DNA from: Streptomyces cyaneus
Lineage (GTDB): Bacteria > Actinomycetota > Actinomycetes > Streptomycetales > Streptomycetaceae
Assembly: GCF_004028635.1 (NCBI RefSeq)
Contig: NZ_RQJW01000010.1
Location: 300,322 to 364,321, forward strand
DNA length: 64,000 bases
Reading direction: 5' to 3'
The translations under genes were made by a program, and so were the position numbers. This document shows positions 42,536 to 51,308 of this stretch, piece after piece. Every line of letters begins with the position of its first letter. Position 1 is the first letter of the stretch. The notes beneath the pieces were generated by a model that was not told where the DNA came from, did no database searches, and was given only the letters and a program-made list of their open reading frames with translations.

Positions 42536-42660
42536 CGCCGTTCCAGGGCCGGCGCAAGCCCCGCGTCGTCGCGGTGATGACGCGGCATGTCCGGCTTGGG
42601 ACCGAACCCTGCCGGTCCTCGGCACGGGGTGAACCGGTGTATGTGCACGCCGAGTCGCAT
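42532..42660 (-). pseudogene. 5' stub of a second LLM oxidoreductase gene, now a 42-codon leader ORF
   Basis: Behind GGAGG, ATG 42660 opens MRLGVHIHRFTPCRG, matching MHVGVHINRFDHPQG of the LLM gene at 40976-41857. After ~12 codons the likeness ends, and the frame stops at 42534-42532 within the GTG of MaoC. The stub thus keeps a good ribosome binding site and feeds ribosomes into MaoC. Confidence 0.75.
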
Positions 42661-42740
42661 GCGGGCCTCCGCTCGTCTTCTCATCCGGTCGCTGACCGCC
42701 CGGTTGCCGTCCGTCGGACGGGCATGGCCCGGACGTCAGT

Positions 42741-44060
42741 TCAGTCCAGTTCCGTGACGAACCGCCAGAGCAGGCGGCTGAACGTCTCGACGTCTTCGTC
42801 CGGCCACCGGCCGAGCCGCTCCTCAAGCCCCTTGCGCTGGTGCTGCCTGACGCGGGCCAGGCAGGCACGACCGGTGTCGCTGAGTTCCAGCAGCTTGGTC
42901 CTGGGCCGCGACGGATGTGCCACCCGGTGCAGGAGGCCGTCTTCTTCCAGCTGGGACAGCTGACGGCTGACGGTGGACTTCTCCAGGCCGTACCTCTCCG
43001 CCAGATCGGAGGCGGTCGGATGAGGGACGGTGCCTACGTAGGACAGCATCGTGTACGCGACGAAGGACAGTTCGTCGTACATGTTGTTCGCCCGCACCCT
43101 GGAATTGCGGGAGAACAGGATGATCGCCTCGTGGATCACGTCGAGGGGTTCGTCACGGGCCGCCATGACGCCATCCTGGAGTTGTGCGAAGCAACTGTCA
43201 AGGTTGTATCGCACAACTCTGACCTCGTCGCTCTCCGGTGACCGGAGTCCCGAGCCGAGTTCCGGGCCGGCGTCGCCCGAAGCCGTGTCGCCGCTGTGGT
43301 GCTTGGCACGCTGGATCTGCTCGTAGACGTGCGCGCGCAGCTCGCCGAAGCGCGCGCTGGAGCGGGTGTGCAACTGGTCGCGCTCGTCGAGCAGATCGAT
43401 GACCAGGTCCTCCTGCACCACGGTCGGCGACTTCGACAGGATGATCGTGCGCTGGCCGAGGTAGACGCCTTCGTCGATGTCGTGGGTGACGAACAGGACG
43501 GTGACGCCCAGCTCGTGCCACAGGCGCCGGATGAGGTCCTCCAGGTCGGCGCGGGTCTGCGCGTCGACGGCCGCGAAGGGTTCGTCCATGAGCAGCACTT
43601 TGGGTTCGTACGCGACTGCGCGGGCGATGGCGACGCGCTGCTGCATGCCGCCGGAGAGCTGCCAGGGGTAGGCGTGGTGGGCGTCTGGCAGGCCGACGAC
43701 TTTCAGGGCGTGGTCGACGAGTTCCTTCTCGCGGGCCTTGCCGAGGTTCTTGCGGCGCAGCGGGAGGGCGACGTTGTCGCGGACGTTCATCCAGGCGAAC
43801 AGGGAGCGGCCGTACTCCTGGAAGACCACCGCCATGCCGGGCGGGGGCCCGCTGACCGGACGGCCGTCCAGCATCACCTCGCCACCGGTGGGGGTGAGCA
43901 CTCCGGCCATGCACTTCAGCAGGGTGGTCTTGCCGCAGCCCGACGGGGCGACCAGGCACACCAGTTCACCGGCGTCGATGTGGAAGCTGAGACTGCGCAG
44001 CGCCTCGAGGGTGCGGTTGCGTCCGGTGTAGGTCTTCTGCAGGTTGCGTACGTCGAGCAT
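42741..44060 (-). CDS. ABC transporter ATPase (SsuB/TauB type) fused in frame to a MarR regulator
   Basis: ATG 44060 has a strong GAAGGAG. Residues 1-255 are a complete nitrate/sulfonate-type ATPase: Walker A APSGCGKTT (38-46), Q loop FQEYGRSLFAW, signature LSGGMQQR (135-142), Walker B VLLMDEP and His193. Residues ~299-439 are a MarR winged helix (HPTASDLAERYGLEKSTVSR, LSQLEEDGLLHR). The ~40-residue link is encoded by what looks like the regulator's own promoter and operator (43164-43218). MarR could thus be made both as a fusion and alone from ATG 43166. No stop separates them. The permease gene lies upstream; whether the fusion works or reflects loss of a stop codon is unknown. Confidence 0.88.
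   Translation of the reverse strand: MLDVRNLQKTYTGRNRTLEALRSLSFHIDAGELVCLVAPSGCGKTTLLKCMAGVLTPTGGEVMLDGRPVSGPPPGMAVVFQEYGRSLFAWMNVRDNVALPLRRKNLGKAREKELVDHALKVVGLPDAHHAYPWQLSGGMQQRVAIARAVAYEPKVLLMDEPFAAVDAQTRADLEDLIRRLWHELGVTVLFVTHDIDEGVYLGQRTIILSKSPTVVQEDLVIDLLDERDQLHTRSSARFGELRAHVYEQIQRAKHHSGDTASGDAGPELGSGLRSPESDEVRVVRYNLDSCFAQLQDGVMAARDEPLDVIHEAIILFSRNSRVRANNMYDELSFVAYTMLSYVGTVPHPTASDLAERYGLEKSTVSRQLSQLEEDGLLHRVAHPSRPRTKLLELSDTGRACLARVRQHQRKGLEERLGRWPDEDVETFSRLLWRFVTELD
43164..43218 (-). promoter_or_regulatory. MarR-type operator and leaderless promoter inside the fused gene
   Basis: AGTTGTGCGA (43180-43189) and TCGCACAACT (43209-43218) are exact inverted copies. On the minus strand the two sites read GTTGTGCGATACAAC and GTTGCTTCGCACAAC, both GTTG-N7-CAAC. 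Between and after them are TTGACA (43201-43196), a 17-bp spacer and CAGGAT (43178-43173). Seven bases on is ATG 43166, so the MarR mRNA would be leaderless and self-repressed. Confidence 0.7.
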
Positions 44061-44107
44061 CGACGTCTCCTTCGTACGGGTGGGCGGCGTCGTGGCCGGA
44101 TGGCCGG

Positions 44108-44524
44108 TCAGGGGTTGCGCTGGACGCGGCGCAGGCCCTGGTACCAGGCCAGGAACCGGCTCTCGGCGAGGCGGAAGAGCAGCGACAGGACGAAGCCGAG
44201 CAGGCCGAGCAGAAGGACGCCGCTCCACATCTCGGGGATGGCGAACGTGCGCTGGAACTGCACGATGGTGAAGCCCAGTCCGTTGCTGGCGGCGAACATC
44301 TCGCTGATGACCATGAGGATGATCCCGATCGACAGCGACTGCCGCATGCCGGTGACGATCTGCGGGCTGGCCGAGCGCAGCACGAGGTGCCACAGGCGGG
44401 CGGGGCCGACGATGCCGTAGGAGCGGCAGGTGTCGATGAGCACCTCGTCGACGGCGCGGACGCCCTCGACCGTGTTGAGCAGGATCGGCCAGATGCAGCC
44501 GCTGACGATGACCAGGATCTTCAT
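44108..44524 (-). pseudogene. N-terminally truncated ABC permease (SsuC/TauC type)
   Basis: The 138 residues (MKILVIVSGCIWPILLNTVE, then the EAA loop VDEVLIDTCRSYGIVGPARL, ISEMFAASNGLGF) are the C-terminal half of a binding-protein-dependent permease; about 130 residues and half the membrane helices are missing. Likeness begins abruptly next to GGATCC near 44545, where foreign sequence starts. It precedes the ATPase by 47 bp, so the transporter is likely non-functional unless another permease is supplied. No substrate-binding protein gene is present. Confidence 0.8.
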
Positions 44525-44679
44525 GGTGTCGCCAAGTGATCCCTGGGATCCGTGGGACGCTGGTGCGCCTCGGTGGCCCGGACGTAGCTTCTCACACGAT
44601 CTTCACTCGCTCGAAGCCCCTCGCGGAAACAATCCTGCCCCTCGTCGACGTTCTCGATCTTCGAGCCGAGGAGGGGAAG

Positions 44680-44890
44680 GTGTCGGGCCTGAAACTGTTC
44701 CACACGACGAACAGCGGCGTGACCGAGGTCATGCCGCACCTTGCTGAGGTCGAGGCGGATGTGCAGGGTCTCGTCGAGGCGCACATGGAGACGCTACTGG
44801 GAGTCCGGTTCCTGGCCAGCGAATACGGCACCGGGCCGGTCCACGGGGGCCGGATCGATTCGCTCGGGCTGGATGAGAACGGATCGCCCG
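44680..44890 (+). pseudogene. N-terminal piece of a DUF5655-type nuclease-like protein
   Basis: GTG 44680 follows GAGGGGAAG and reads VSGLKLFHTTNSGVTEV, METLLGVRFLASEYGTGPVH and GGRIDSLGLDENGSPV. RIDSLGLDENG is the start of a restriction-like (PD-D/ExK) core found in DUF5655 proteins; the next strand (IEYK) is gone because the frame meets an opposite-strand amidohydrolase fragment. Confidence 0.7.
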
Positions 44891-45447
44891 TCCTTCGTCA
44901 GGCCGCCCCCGCTCGCCATCACCTTGATCACTCCGGCGCCCGCCGCCGCGTTGCGCCGTACCAGGTCACGGACGGCAGCCTCGCCGCGGACCTCACCGCC
45001 CAGGAAATGGCAGTGGCCTCCGGGTGTGGTCAATGGTGTGCCTGCGGACACGATGCGGGGGCCGGGGGTGGCGCCCCGGCCGATCTCCTCGCGCAGGCGC
45101 AGTGCCAGGGCATTGCGGTCTCCGAGGTCCCGGACCGTTGTCACGCCGCTCGACAGGAGCTGCTCCGTACGGCGGCGCATGTCGTGTAGCAGCTTCTCGT
45201 CGCTCGAGTCGGTGAAGCCGGCCAACGGGTCGGTGCTGCCGTCGAACACGAGGTGCACGTGGGCGTCGATGAGCCCGGGCATCACCGTGGCACCGGGAAA
45301 CGAGAGATCTGCGCCCCGAGGGCCGGAGTGGCCGGTGACCTGTGCGCGAGGCCCGACGGCGGTGATCCGGTCACCCTCTATGAGGACGGCGCCGTCCTCC
45401 ACGTACGTCCCGGAGTCGGTCAGGATCCGGTCGGCGGTGATCAGCAT
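44794..45447 (-). pseudogene. C-terminally truncated metal-dependent amidohydrolase
   Basis: From ATG 45447 the frame shows MPGLIDAHVHLVFDGSTDPL with the metal-binding HxH, then GVTTVRDLGDR and VIKVMASGGGLTKDGRS. True likeness ends near 44885 and the remaining ~30 codons are antisense to the nuclease fragment. Roughly half of a ~400-residue enzyme is left. It directly follows the membrane-protein gene at 45477. Confidence 0.75.
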
Positions 45448-45476
45448 GTCGTCTCGCCTTCGCTGTCTTTCCACGG

Positions 45477-46604
45477 TCACGCGGTGAGCCGCAGCGCCTC
45501 CGACACCGCGATCAGCTGGTCGACATCCGAGTCCCGGTCGTCACCCGTCGGCCGTGCCAGAGGTACCGCCCTTGCCGGGGCCGGGGCACCCTGCTGGATC
45601 GTGGCAGAGGCACACCGGAGCCGTCTGGCCAGTTCGGCCGGCTCCAGGCTGAGGAGGTCGGTTTCCTCGTTCCCAGCCGCCAGGTAGGGGCTGATGTCGA
45701 GTAGTCCATCGCGGCATTCCACTATCCGTCGGTGATAGCGGCGGTGCACTCCACGGGCCCGCCACCGATCCCACGGTGTGCGGGACGCGGGCTTCAGCTC
45801 GTTCTTCGGGTTGATCCCGGTCAGCAGCTCCCACAACGGGGCCAGCCGGCGGTGGTCCCGGCGCCGGCGCAGCGATAGCCGCGTGGCGGTGATTCGCGCG
45901 CGCAGGCCCGAATAGGTGACGCCCACGACGAAGAGCAGGCTCGACACTGTCAACAACGCTGCTGCCGAGGTCATGAGCGGGTGGGGCACGGACCCTCCAC
46001 TCCAGCGGACGACGGTGAAGACCGCACGGATGCCGCAGGCCGCCGCCAGCGAGCCAAGGCCGATCGCGGTGATCCACAGCCCGGTGGCGTGAGGCCGACC
46101 AGATTTGCGGGCATAGCGGGCGGACCACCGTCCGGCCGTCCCGATCGCGTACGTCATATACAGGCCCGCGCAGAGGTAGAACACGGCGACCTGCGGGATC
46201 GTCATGTCCATCGTGCGGCTCGGTCCGCTGAGTGCTCCCAGCGGTACGGTCAAGGCAGCCACAGTGATGGCTACCGAGACAAGGGCCACCACGACGCCCG
46301 CCCTCCGGGCTCGACGCCGTGCCGCAGGCCCGTCGGCCGAGTACAAGTAGAAGCACATCAGGAAGTAGCACGCGAGCAGCAGCAACAGGTTCTGGAGCAG
46401 CCGCGTGATGTTGTGCCCCGCCATGATGTCGAGGCCGTGGGCACCCCCCGGCCTGGCTATGGCGTGCGACAGACCCAGGGTCAGGAGGGTGAGGGCAACC
46501 GACCTCGTGGGAGCGTCACGGGGGGCACGCGACCACAGGAACAGTCGCCACACGACGGCGGCGGCGATGATCAGCGGAAGGCACTTCGCCATGGCTACAG
46601 CCAC
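45477..46604 (-). CDS. multi-pass membrane protein of the MAB_1171c-like type
   Basis: The 375-residue protein has about seven hydrophobic segments in residues 1-235 (LPLIIAAAVVWRLFLW, LLQNLLLLLACYFLMCFYLY, ALLTVSSLLFVVGVTYS), then a basic cytoplasmic tail with LWELLTGINP and RRIVECRDGLLDISPYL. Such proteins are regularly found with XRE regulators and ImmA-like proteins in actinobacteria. Its start overlaps the end of the metallopeptidase gene by 10 bp, indicating translational coupling. A transport role is only a label. Confidence 0.7.
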   Translation of the reverse strand: MAVAMAKCLPLIIAAAVVWRLFLWSRAPRDAPTRSVALTLLTLGLSHAIARPGGAHGLDIMAGHNITRLLQNLLLLLACYFLMCFYLYSADGPAARRRARRAGVVVALVSVAITVAALTVPLGALSGPSRTMDMTIPQVAVFYLCAGLYMTYAIGTAGRWSARYARKSGRPHATGLWITAIGLGSLAAACGIRAVFTVVRWSGGSVPHPLMTSAAALLTVSSLLFVVGVTYSGLRARITATRLSLRRRRDHRRLAPLWELLTGINPKNELKPASRTPWDRWRARGVHRRYHRRIVECRDGLLDISPYLAAGNEETDLLSLEPAELARRLRCASATIQQGAPAPARAVPLARPTGDDRDSDVDQLIAVSEALRLTA

Positions 46605-47230
46605 CCCCGCCGGTCACCCAGAGCAGCCTGCACACGGCGGACCTCCGGATCCTCCGACAACGGCGGAAGCGCGTCCACCACCGAAGACCACTCCAGGATG
46701 ATCGTCGCAGCGAGCTCGACCGAGCACTCCTGCTCATCCTCGAACGAGCAGCGCAGGGATACACGCCGGATCAGCTTCGGGTCGACTATAGGGATGAGGG
46801 CAGCCCACTCCTCCACGAAATCGGCCGCCGACTCCGCCACGACGTCACCCTCCCACTCCGCGACGATGATGTGGAGAAGCTCGTGGAGGATGATCTGGAG
46901 CTGGTGCAGCCGGGTCGTCTCCTGCTGGTAGACGATGATGTCCACCTGCGGCATTTCGAGCCACATCCCCGACGGCCCCGGCACCTCCAGCGGGACCGGG
47001 CGAAGGACGATCGGACGGCCGCGCCTCTCGCCGAGAGCCATGGCCAGTTCCTCCACGTTCAGTGGGGGGTGAATTCCCAGGCTGCGCAGCTCTTTCCGGA
47101 GCCGGCGGTGGAGGTCGCGTTCCACGGTCCGCCGTTCGGCCGTACGCCACCGCCTCCATCGGCGGCGCGCTCTCTCGCGCGCTGGCGCCGCAGATTCCTG
47201 AGCGCCTGAGAGGCCCTCTCCCAGAGACAT
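46595..47230 (-). CDS. ImmA/IrrE-like zinc metallopeptidase
   Basis: The 211-residue protein has HELLH (His116, Glu117, His120) in IILHELLHIIVAEWEGDVVA, the zincin motif of ImmA/IrrE-type peptidases that cleave or regulate partner repressors. The N-terminus is basic and helical. It is transcribed with the membrane protein and faces an XRE regulator across a palindrome, a layout that fits signal-dependent derepression. Direct cleavage of that regulator is inference. Confidence 0.78.
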   Translation of the reverse strand: MSLGEGLSGAQESAAPARERARRRWRRWRTAERRTVERDLHRRLRKELRSLGIHPPLNVEELAMALGERRGRPIVLRPVPLEVPGPSGMWLEMPQVDIIVYQQETTRLHQLQIILHELLHIIVAEWEGDVVAESAADFVEEWAALIPIVDPKLIRRVSLRCSFEDEQECSVELAATIILEWSSVVDALPPLSEDPEVRRVQAALGDRRGWL

Positions 47231-47369
47231 GTGAGCAATCCCTTCGTGCCGGCTGGTCGAGGCTCTTCCTCCGAGCCGGATTAGGCCAGAAGGCGTATCC
47301 CCTGGCCGGGATAACCCTATTGGCGCATCTCGGAAGTCATGGGAAAGAAAGGCCGTGCATATCCTGTAG

Positions 47370-47390
47370 ATGAGAACTGGCAGTTCTCAT
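47370..47390. promoter_or_regulatory. perfect 21-bp palindrome between divergent genes
   Basis: ATGAGAACTG (47370-47379) and CAGTTCTCAT (47381-47390) are exact inverted arms around one G. It lies 140 bp before the metallopeptidase start and 165 bp before the XRE gene. The remainder of the 324-bp gap shows no coding sequence. This is a strong operator candidate for the XRE protein. Confidence 0.7.
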
Positions 47391-47554
47391 AGACGGACAG
47401 TCCCCATTTCAACCGTTGCTTGCCGATTGCAGGTGTGGGCTTCAACTCGCCTAAAATTAAGCTCTGCTGACGAGTGGCCATGGCGGCGGTCGGTGCCGTG
47501 GAAAAACGGGAACCTGTGACGTGTATCCCACCCGTGGACGCTAACGGACGTTAT

Positions 47555-48391
47555 ATGAACGTTATGAGCGGTGGGGGTGCCCCCGAGGCTCTCCTCCTCA
47601 CCCGCATACTGAGGCAAGCTCGCGCACGCCGAGATACATCGGACATACCGGGGTTTACGTCCATGTTCGGTGCGGGTTCCACTCGCGGGATCACTCAGGC
47701 TCAGACCGCGCAACTGGCAGGCGTGAGCCGCCGGTGGTACAACTCCCTCGAATCAGGGTGCCCAGCGAACTACAGTGACGGGTTCCTCCATCGGATCCGC
47801 GTGGTCCTCGCGCTGAACGACGATGAATGGGCCATCGTCTATCGCATCGCCCGTGGCCGAGCGTCGGCCGCCACTGCCGCAAGCCCTCTCAATCAACTCC
47901 TGCCACCTGCTCTGGTGGCACTTGTCGAGCAGAGCAAGACCTGGGGCATCTACCTCAGCGACCAGCGCTGGGACGTCCTCGCCTGCAACGAGAGGATCCA
48001 GGAATACTTTCCGTGGATGGGTTCCGGCCCCAACGTCGTGGAATGGGTGCTGACATGGCCGGACGCGCGAGCTCAGCTCATCAACTGGGAAAGAGACTGG
48101 GCTCTGCCCACGATGGCAGCGCTCCGTGTCAATGCGGAACAGTGGCCAAATGACAAACGACTTCAGGAGGTCATTGCAACTGTGCGGCTCGACCCGACTG
48201 CCCGCAAATTGTGGAACGCCCCCGACCTACCGGCCGTCACTCATCCGGCGTCGAGTTCACCACGCCGTCTTTACCTGCCACGGCAGGATGACAAGGAGTT
48301 CGCGATACGGATTGTGGCGCTCACGCCCATGGAGCTGCCTGCCTGTCGACTGATCGCAATCACGCCTGCAGAGCTGGTGTCTACCGGCTGA
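47555..48391 (+). CDS. XRE-family regulator with MmyB-like ligand domain
   Basis: The likely start is ATG 47555 or 47564 (278 or 275 residues). The helix-turn-helix is ITQAQTAQLAGVSRRWYNSL, followed by NYSDGFLHRIRVVLALNDDE. The C-terminal part (WGIYLSDQRWDVLACNERIQ, EWVLTWPDARAQLINWERDW, LTPMELPACRLIAITPA) is the PAS-like MmyB domain common in Streptomyces XRE repressors. It probably binds the palindrome at 47370 and controls the divergent metallopeptidase/membrane genes. Confidence 0.85.
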   Translation: MNVMSGGGAPEALLLTRILRQARARRDTSDIPGFTSMFGAGSTRGITQAQTAQLAGVSRRWYNSLESGCPANYSDGFLHRIRVVLALNDDEWAIVYRIARGRASAATAASPLNQLLPPALVALVEQSKTWGIYLSDQRWDVLACNERIQEYFPWMGSGPNVVEWVLTWPDARAQLINWERDWALPTMAALRVNAEQWPNDKRLQEVIATVRLDPTARKLWNAPDLPAVTHPASSSPRRLYLPRQDDKEFAIRIVALTPMELPACRLIAITPAELVSTG

Positions 48392-48619
48392 AACGACGTC
48401 AAGCGCCTGCCCATGGAAGGTGGGTCGCGAGAGGGGAAGCCGGACTCATCAAGGGCAGCAAATCGAGCCCATTGCTGCAGTGCCTCGGGTCGAGGAGGAC
48501 CCACAATGGGTGGTCCAACGGAGCGCGGGCCATGCGTAGCAAACCCAGTGGCCCAGCCCGGGTGGGAGTGGGCTGCCCGGGCTTCCGCGAACAGGGCCGC
48601 GGAGGGCAGGATCGGGCGC

Positions 48620-49648
48620 ATGCGCATTCTGGTCCTCGGCGGCACATGGTTCCTCGGTAAAGAGATCGTCTTTGGCGCGCTCGGGCGCGGGTGGGAGGTG
48701 ACGACGTTCAACCGGGGTCGATCCGGTCCCGACATCCCCGGCGTCAACGCGATTCATGGTGACCGGACGGCCCTCGGCGACCTGCGCCGTCTGTCCGCTG
48801 CTGGCCCGTGGGATGCGGTGTTGGACACTTCCAGCTCGGAACTGCCGCCCCGTGACGTGCTCCTGGCCGCGCGGGCTCTGGCCGGACAGGTTGACCGGTG
48901 GGTGCACATCTCCACCGTGTCCGTGTATGCCGACTGGCCGCACCACCCGCTCACCGAGGCATCCCCGCTGCTGGACTGCCCGCCTGACGCCGACGACACG
49001 TTCGGCTTCACAGGCCCGGACGGCTCGCCGACGAAGTACGGGTTCCAGAAGGCGGGTGGGGAGCGGGCTGTGTCCGAGGCCCTCGGCGGCCGGGTGGTGT
49101 TCCTGCGGCCCGGCGTGATCCTCGGCCCTGGCGAATACGTTGGCCGTCTGCCCTGGTGGCTGGCCCGCGCCGCGCGGGGCGGGCGGATCCTCGCCCCGTC
49201 CCCGGCCGAGCGGCGGATTCAGCCGGTCGATGTCCGCGACGTGGCGGCTTTCGCCCTTGACCAGGCCGCCGACCTGAGCGCCGGCGGAGCCTTCAATGTC
49301 GCCCACCCCGAGGGGCTCACGTTCGTCGAGTTCGTGACCGCCTGCCTGACCGCGACCGGCGGCGCGGGACGGCCTCTATGGGCGGCTGCGGACGACCTGG
49401 ACCGCCACGGGGTCAAGCAGTGGACGGAAATGCCGCTGTGGCGCACGCACGCTGGGGTGTGGGCCGTCGACCCGTCGCGGGCCGTGGCTGCCGGTCTGCG
49501 CTGCCGCCCGCTGCTGGAGACGATCGCCGACACCTGGGCGTGGCTCCAGGCCGACGGGCGGCCCGTGGAGCATCCGCGGTGGGCCGAACACGGCATCGCC
49601 CCCGAGAAGGAAGCCAAGATCCTGGCGTCTCTCTCGGGGGCGAACTGA
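48620..49648 (+). CDS. NAD(P)-dependent epimerase/dehydratase family protein (SDR)
   Basis: ATG 48620 gives 342 residues. MRILVLGGTWFLGKEI is the Rossmann dinucleotide motif; DAVLDTSSSELPPRD, VHISTVSVYADWP and TKYGFQKAGGERA supply the Ser/Tyr-x3-Lys active-site pattern (YGFQK), and VFLRPGVILGPGEY continues the extended SDR fold. It resembles isoflavone-reductase-like or CSP41-like epimerases. The substrate is unknown. It converges with the TPR regulator, 11 bp apart. Confidence 0.85.
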   Translation: MRILVLGGTWFLGKEIVFGALGRGWEVTTFNRGRSGPDIPGVNAIHGDRTALGDLRRLSAAGPWDAVLDTSSSELPPRDVLLAARALAGQVDRWVHISTVSVYADWPHHPLTEASPLLDCPPDADDTFGFTGPDGSPTKYGFQKAGGERAVSEALGGRVVFLRPGVILGPGEYVGRLPWWLARAARGGRILAPSPAERRIQPVDVRDVAAFALDQAADLSAGGAFNVAHPEGLTFVEFVTACLTATGGAGRPLWAAADDLDRHGVKQWTEMPLWRTHAGVWAVDPSRAVAAGLRCRPLLETIADTWAWLQADGRPVEHPRWAEHGIAPEKEAKILASLSGAN

Positions 49649-49659
49649 CCGGCAGGGGG

Positions 49660-50982
49660 TCAGGCTTCCAGGGCAGCTAGCGGATCCGATCCGGTACCGA
49701 GCTGGTGCTGTCCGGACAGGCGGGTGAAGTCCTCGATCCGCTCGCCGAGTTCCCCGGCAAGCTGGGCACCCCTGAACGGGGCGCCGGTCAACGCGCGCCG
49801 TACCCGGGCGGTGCGGGTCAGCAGGCCGGTAGCGCGCTGGTCGCGCGGCACGGCCCACACCCGTTCGAGGGCTTCGGCCGCGCCGTCGAGGTCGCCGCGC
49901 AACAGCCGGGCGGCGGCCAGGTCCGCCCCTGCCCCACCGACCACGCGGGCCGAACGCAGGGCCGCCGGGCGCTCGGCCGCAAGCTGAAGCGCTCTGGTGG
50001 CGGCGGCCTCCGCCTGGTCCCCATCGCCGAGTAGAAGGCATGTCGAGCTGTTCGACATCGCGACGCGTTCGACGGTGAACCCGAACTCTCCGGCTACACC
50101 ATCGTGGAGGTCGTCTGTCGCCCCCTGGCCGTCGGCCTGCGAGGCGTCCAGGGCACGCTGTGCGGAGGCGACATCTCCGAGGTACCCAAACGCGCGGGCC
50201 TCGATCGCCGCGAGCCTGCGCCGCGCCACGTCCCCCAGGCCGTTGAACATCTGGGCCTGCCGCGCCAGGCGCGCGGCCTCAGCGGGCTGGTCCTGGAAGT
50301 ACGCGATGTACGCCAGCGTCCCGCCGGCGAACGCGCGCAGTGGATCGAACCGGGCCGTCTCCCCGTACAGGGCCGCCGACCGGCACAGGCGCTTCGCCCC
50401 GTCCAGTGACCCGAGGTCGAAGGCGGCCGTGGCCAGCAGCGCGCACGCCTGACCCGCCGCAATCAGCAACTCTTGCGACTGTGCAGGGACTTGTGTGCGG
50501 CCACGCTGCGTCTCGGCCTCCTCCCGCAGCCCCCGCGCCTGATTGAACACGTCGAATGGCGCCTTCGTGCTGTACTCGCGCGCCAACGTGGCCACGTCGT
50601 CCCGCAGTTGGTCAAGGGTCGTATCCGAGATGGAAGCGGCGGCAGCCTCGGCGGCCTCGCTCTGGGCGTCATGTGCAGTCATCAGAATTTCGTCTTCCAA
50701 GTTGAACGCGGGTGCGGGTGCCACAGAGGGAGGCGCCTCGAACAGGGCTGCCGCATCAACCCCGAACATGTGCTCCAGTACGGTGCACGCCTCCGGTCCC
50801 GGAAGGGTCTGGACCCGACCGGCCGTCCAGCGCCGGAACTGCGCCTCGGATACCGTCAGATTCCGGGACCCCTCGGCAAGCACCTGAGCCGCCGCACGGC
50901 GAAAGGCACGCTCGAAGTCGACGTAACGCCAACGCCGTTGATCCACCAAGACCTTCAGCAGCGTCCGAGCCGTCTTACTCAT
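49660..50982 (-). CDS. cytoplasmic regulator with HTH-like N-terminus and TPR-type repeats
   Basis: ATG 50982 is 5 nt behind AGGGAG. Residues 1-75 (FRRAAAQVLAEGSRNLTVSE, FRRWTAGRVQTLPGPEA) look like a DNA-binding head. The rest is helical with TPR-like pairs (ALLATAAFDLGSLDGAKRLC, LAYIAYFQDQPAEAARLARQ, LAAARLLRGDLDGAAEALER). Such proteins are frequent in Streptomyces next to small HATPase operons, as here (51309-52322, divergent). Ligand and targets are unknown. Confidence 0.75.
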   Translation of the reverse strand: MSKTARTLLKVLVDQRRWRYVDFERAFRRAAAQVLAEGSRNLTVSEAQFRRWTAGRVQTLPGPEACTVLEHMFGVDAAALFEAPPSVAPAPAFNLEDEILMTAHDAQSEAAEAAAASISDTTLDQLRDDVATLAREYSTKAPFDVFNQARGLREEAETQRGRTQVPAQSQELLIAAGQACALLATAAFDLGSLDGAKRLCRSAALYGETARFDPLRAFAGGTLAYIAYFQDQPAEAARLARQAQMFNGLGDVARRRLAAIEARAFGYLGDVASAQRALDASQADGQGATDDLHDGVAGEFGFTVERVAMSNSSTCLLLGDGDQAEAAATRALQLAAERPAALRSARVVGGAGADLAAARLLRGDLDGAAEALERVWAVPRDQRATGLLTRTARVRRALTGAPFRGAQLAGELGERIEDFTRLSGQHQLGTGSDPLAALEA

Positions 50983-51308
50983 ATCGCTCCCTGGCCTCTC
51001 GGCATGCTCGCGCGGGCGCTTCCCTCACTGGAAGGGGAACCGCCAACCCCTTGGCAGCGCAACACCCCCAGCGCACATGACACGTTGACGCTACCCGCGC
51101 GCCACGAAGGTCACCGGAACGAGCGCCAGATGACACCCGGTACAGCATGGCGACGCCACCCGGACCGGGCGGAACCTGTCGGTCGTCGCTCAACACTCCG
51201 CAATCCGCAGAGACCGGAGCCCGGCGGCACACAGCCCCGCTCGCTCTCCGTTTCCCCGCGAGGAGCGAGCGGGGCACCGAACCCGACCGCGAGCGATCAG
51301 AGGCCGCG
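50983..51308. other. divergent promoter region
   Basis: The 326 bp separate the TPR regulator from the four-gene operon. I see no gene. A TTGACG box at about 51087 faces the operon but lacks a convincing -10 partner; GC-rich inverted segments (GGAAGGGGAACC) lie near 51040. Confidence 0.35.

Noticed and set aside
47129..47142. Another GCCGTTCGGCC match
   Set aside because: It lies inside the metallopeptidase coding sequence and has no partner 43 bp away, so it is likely a chance GC-rich match.
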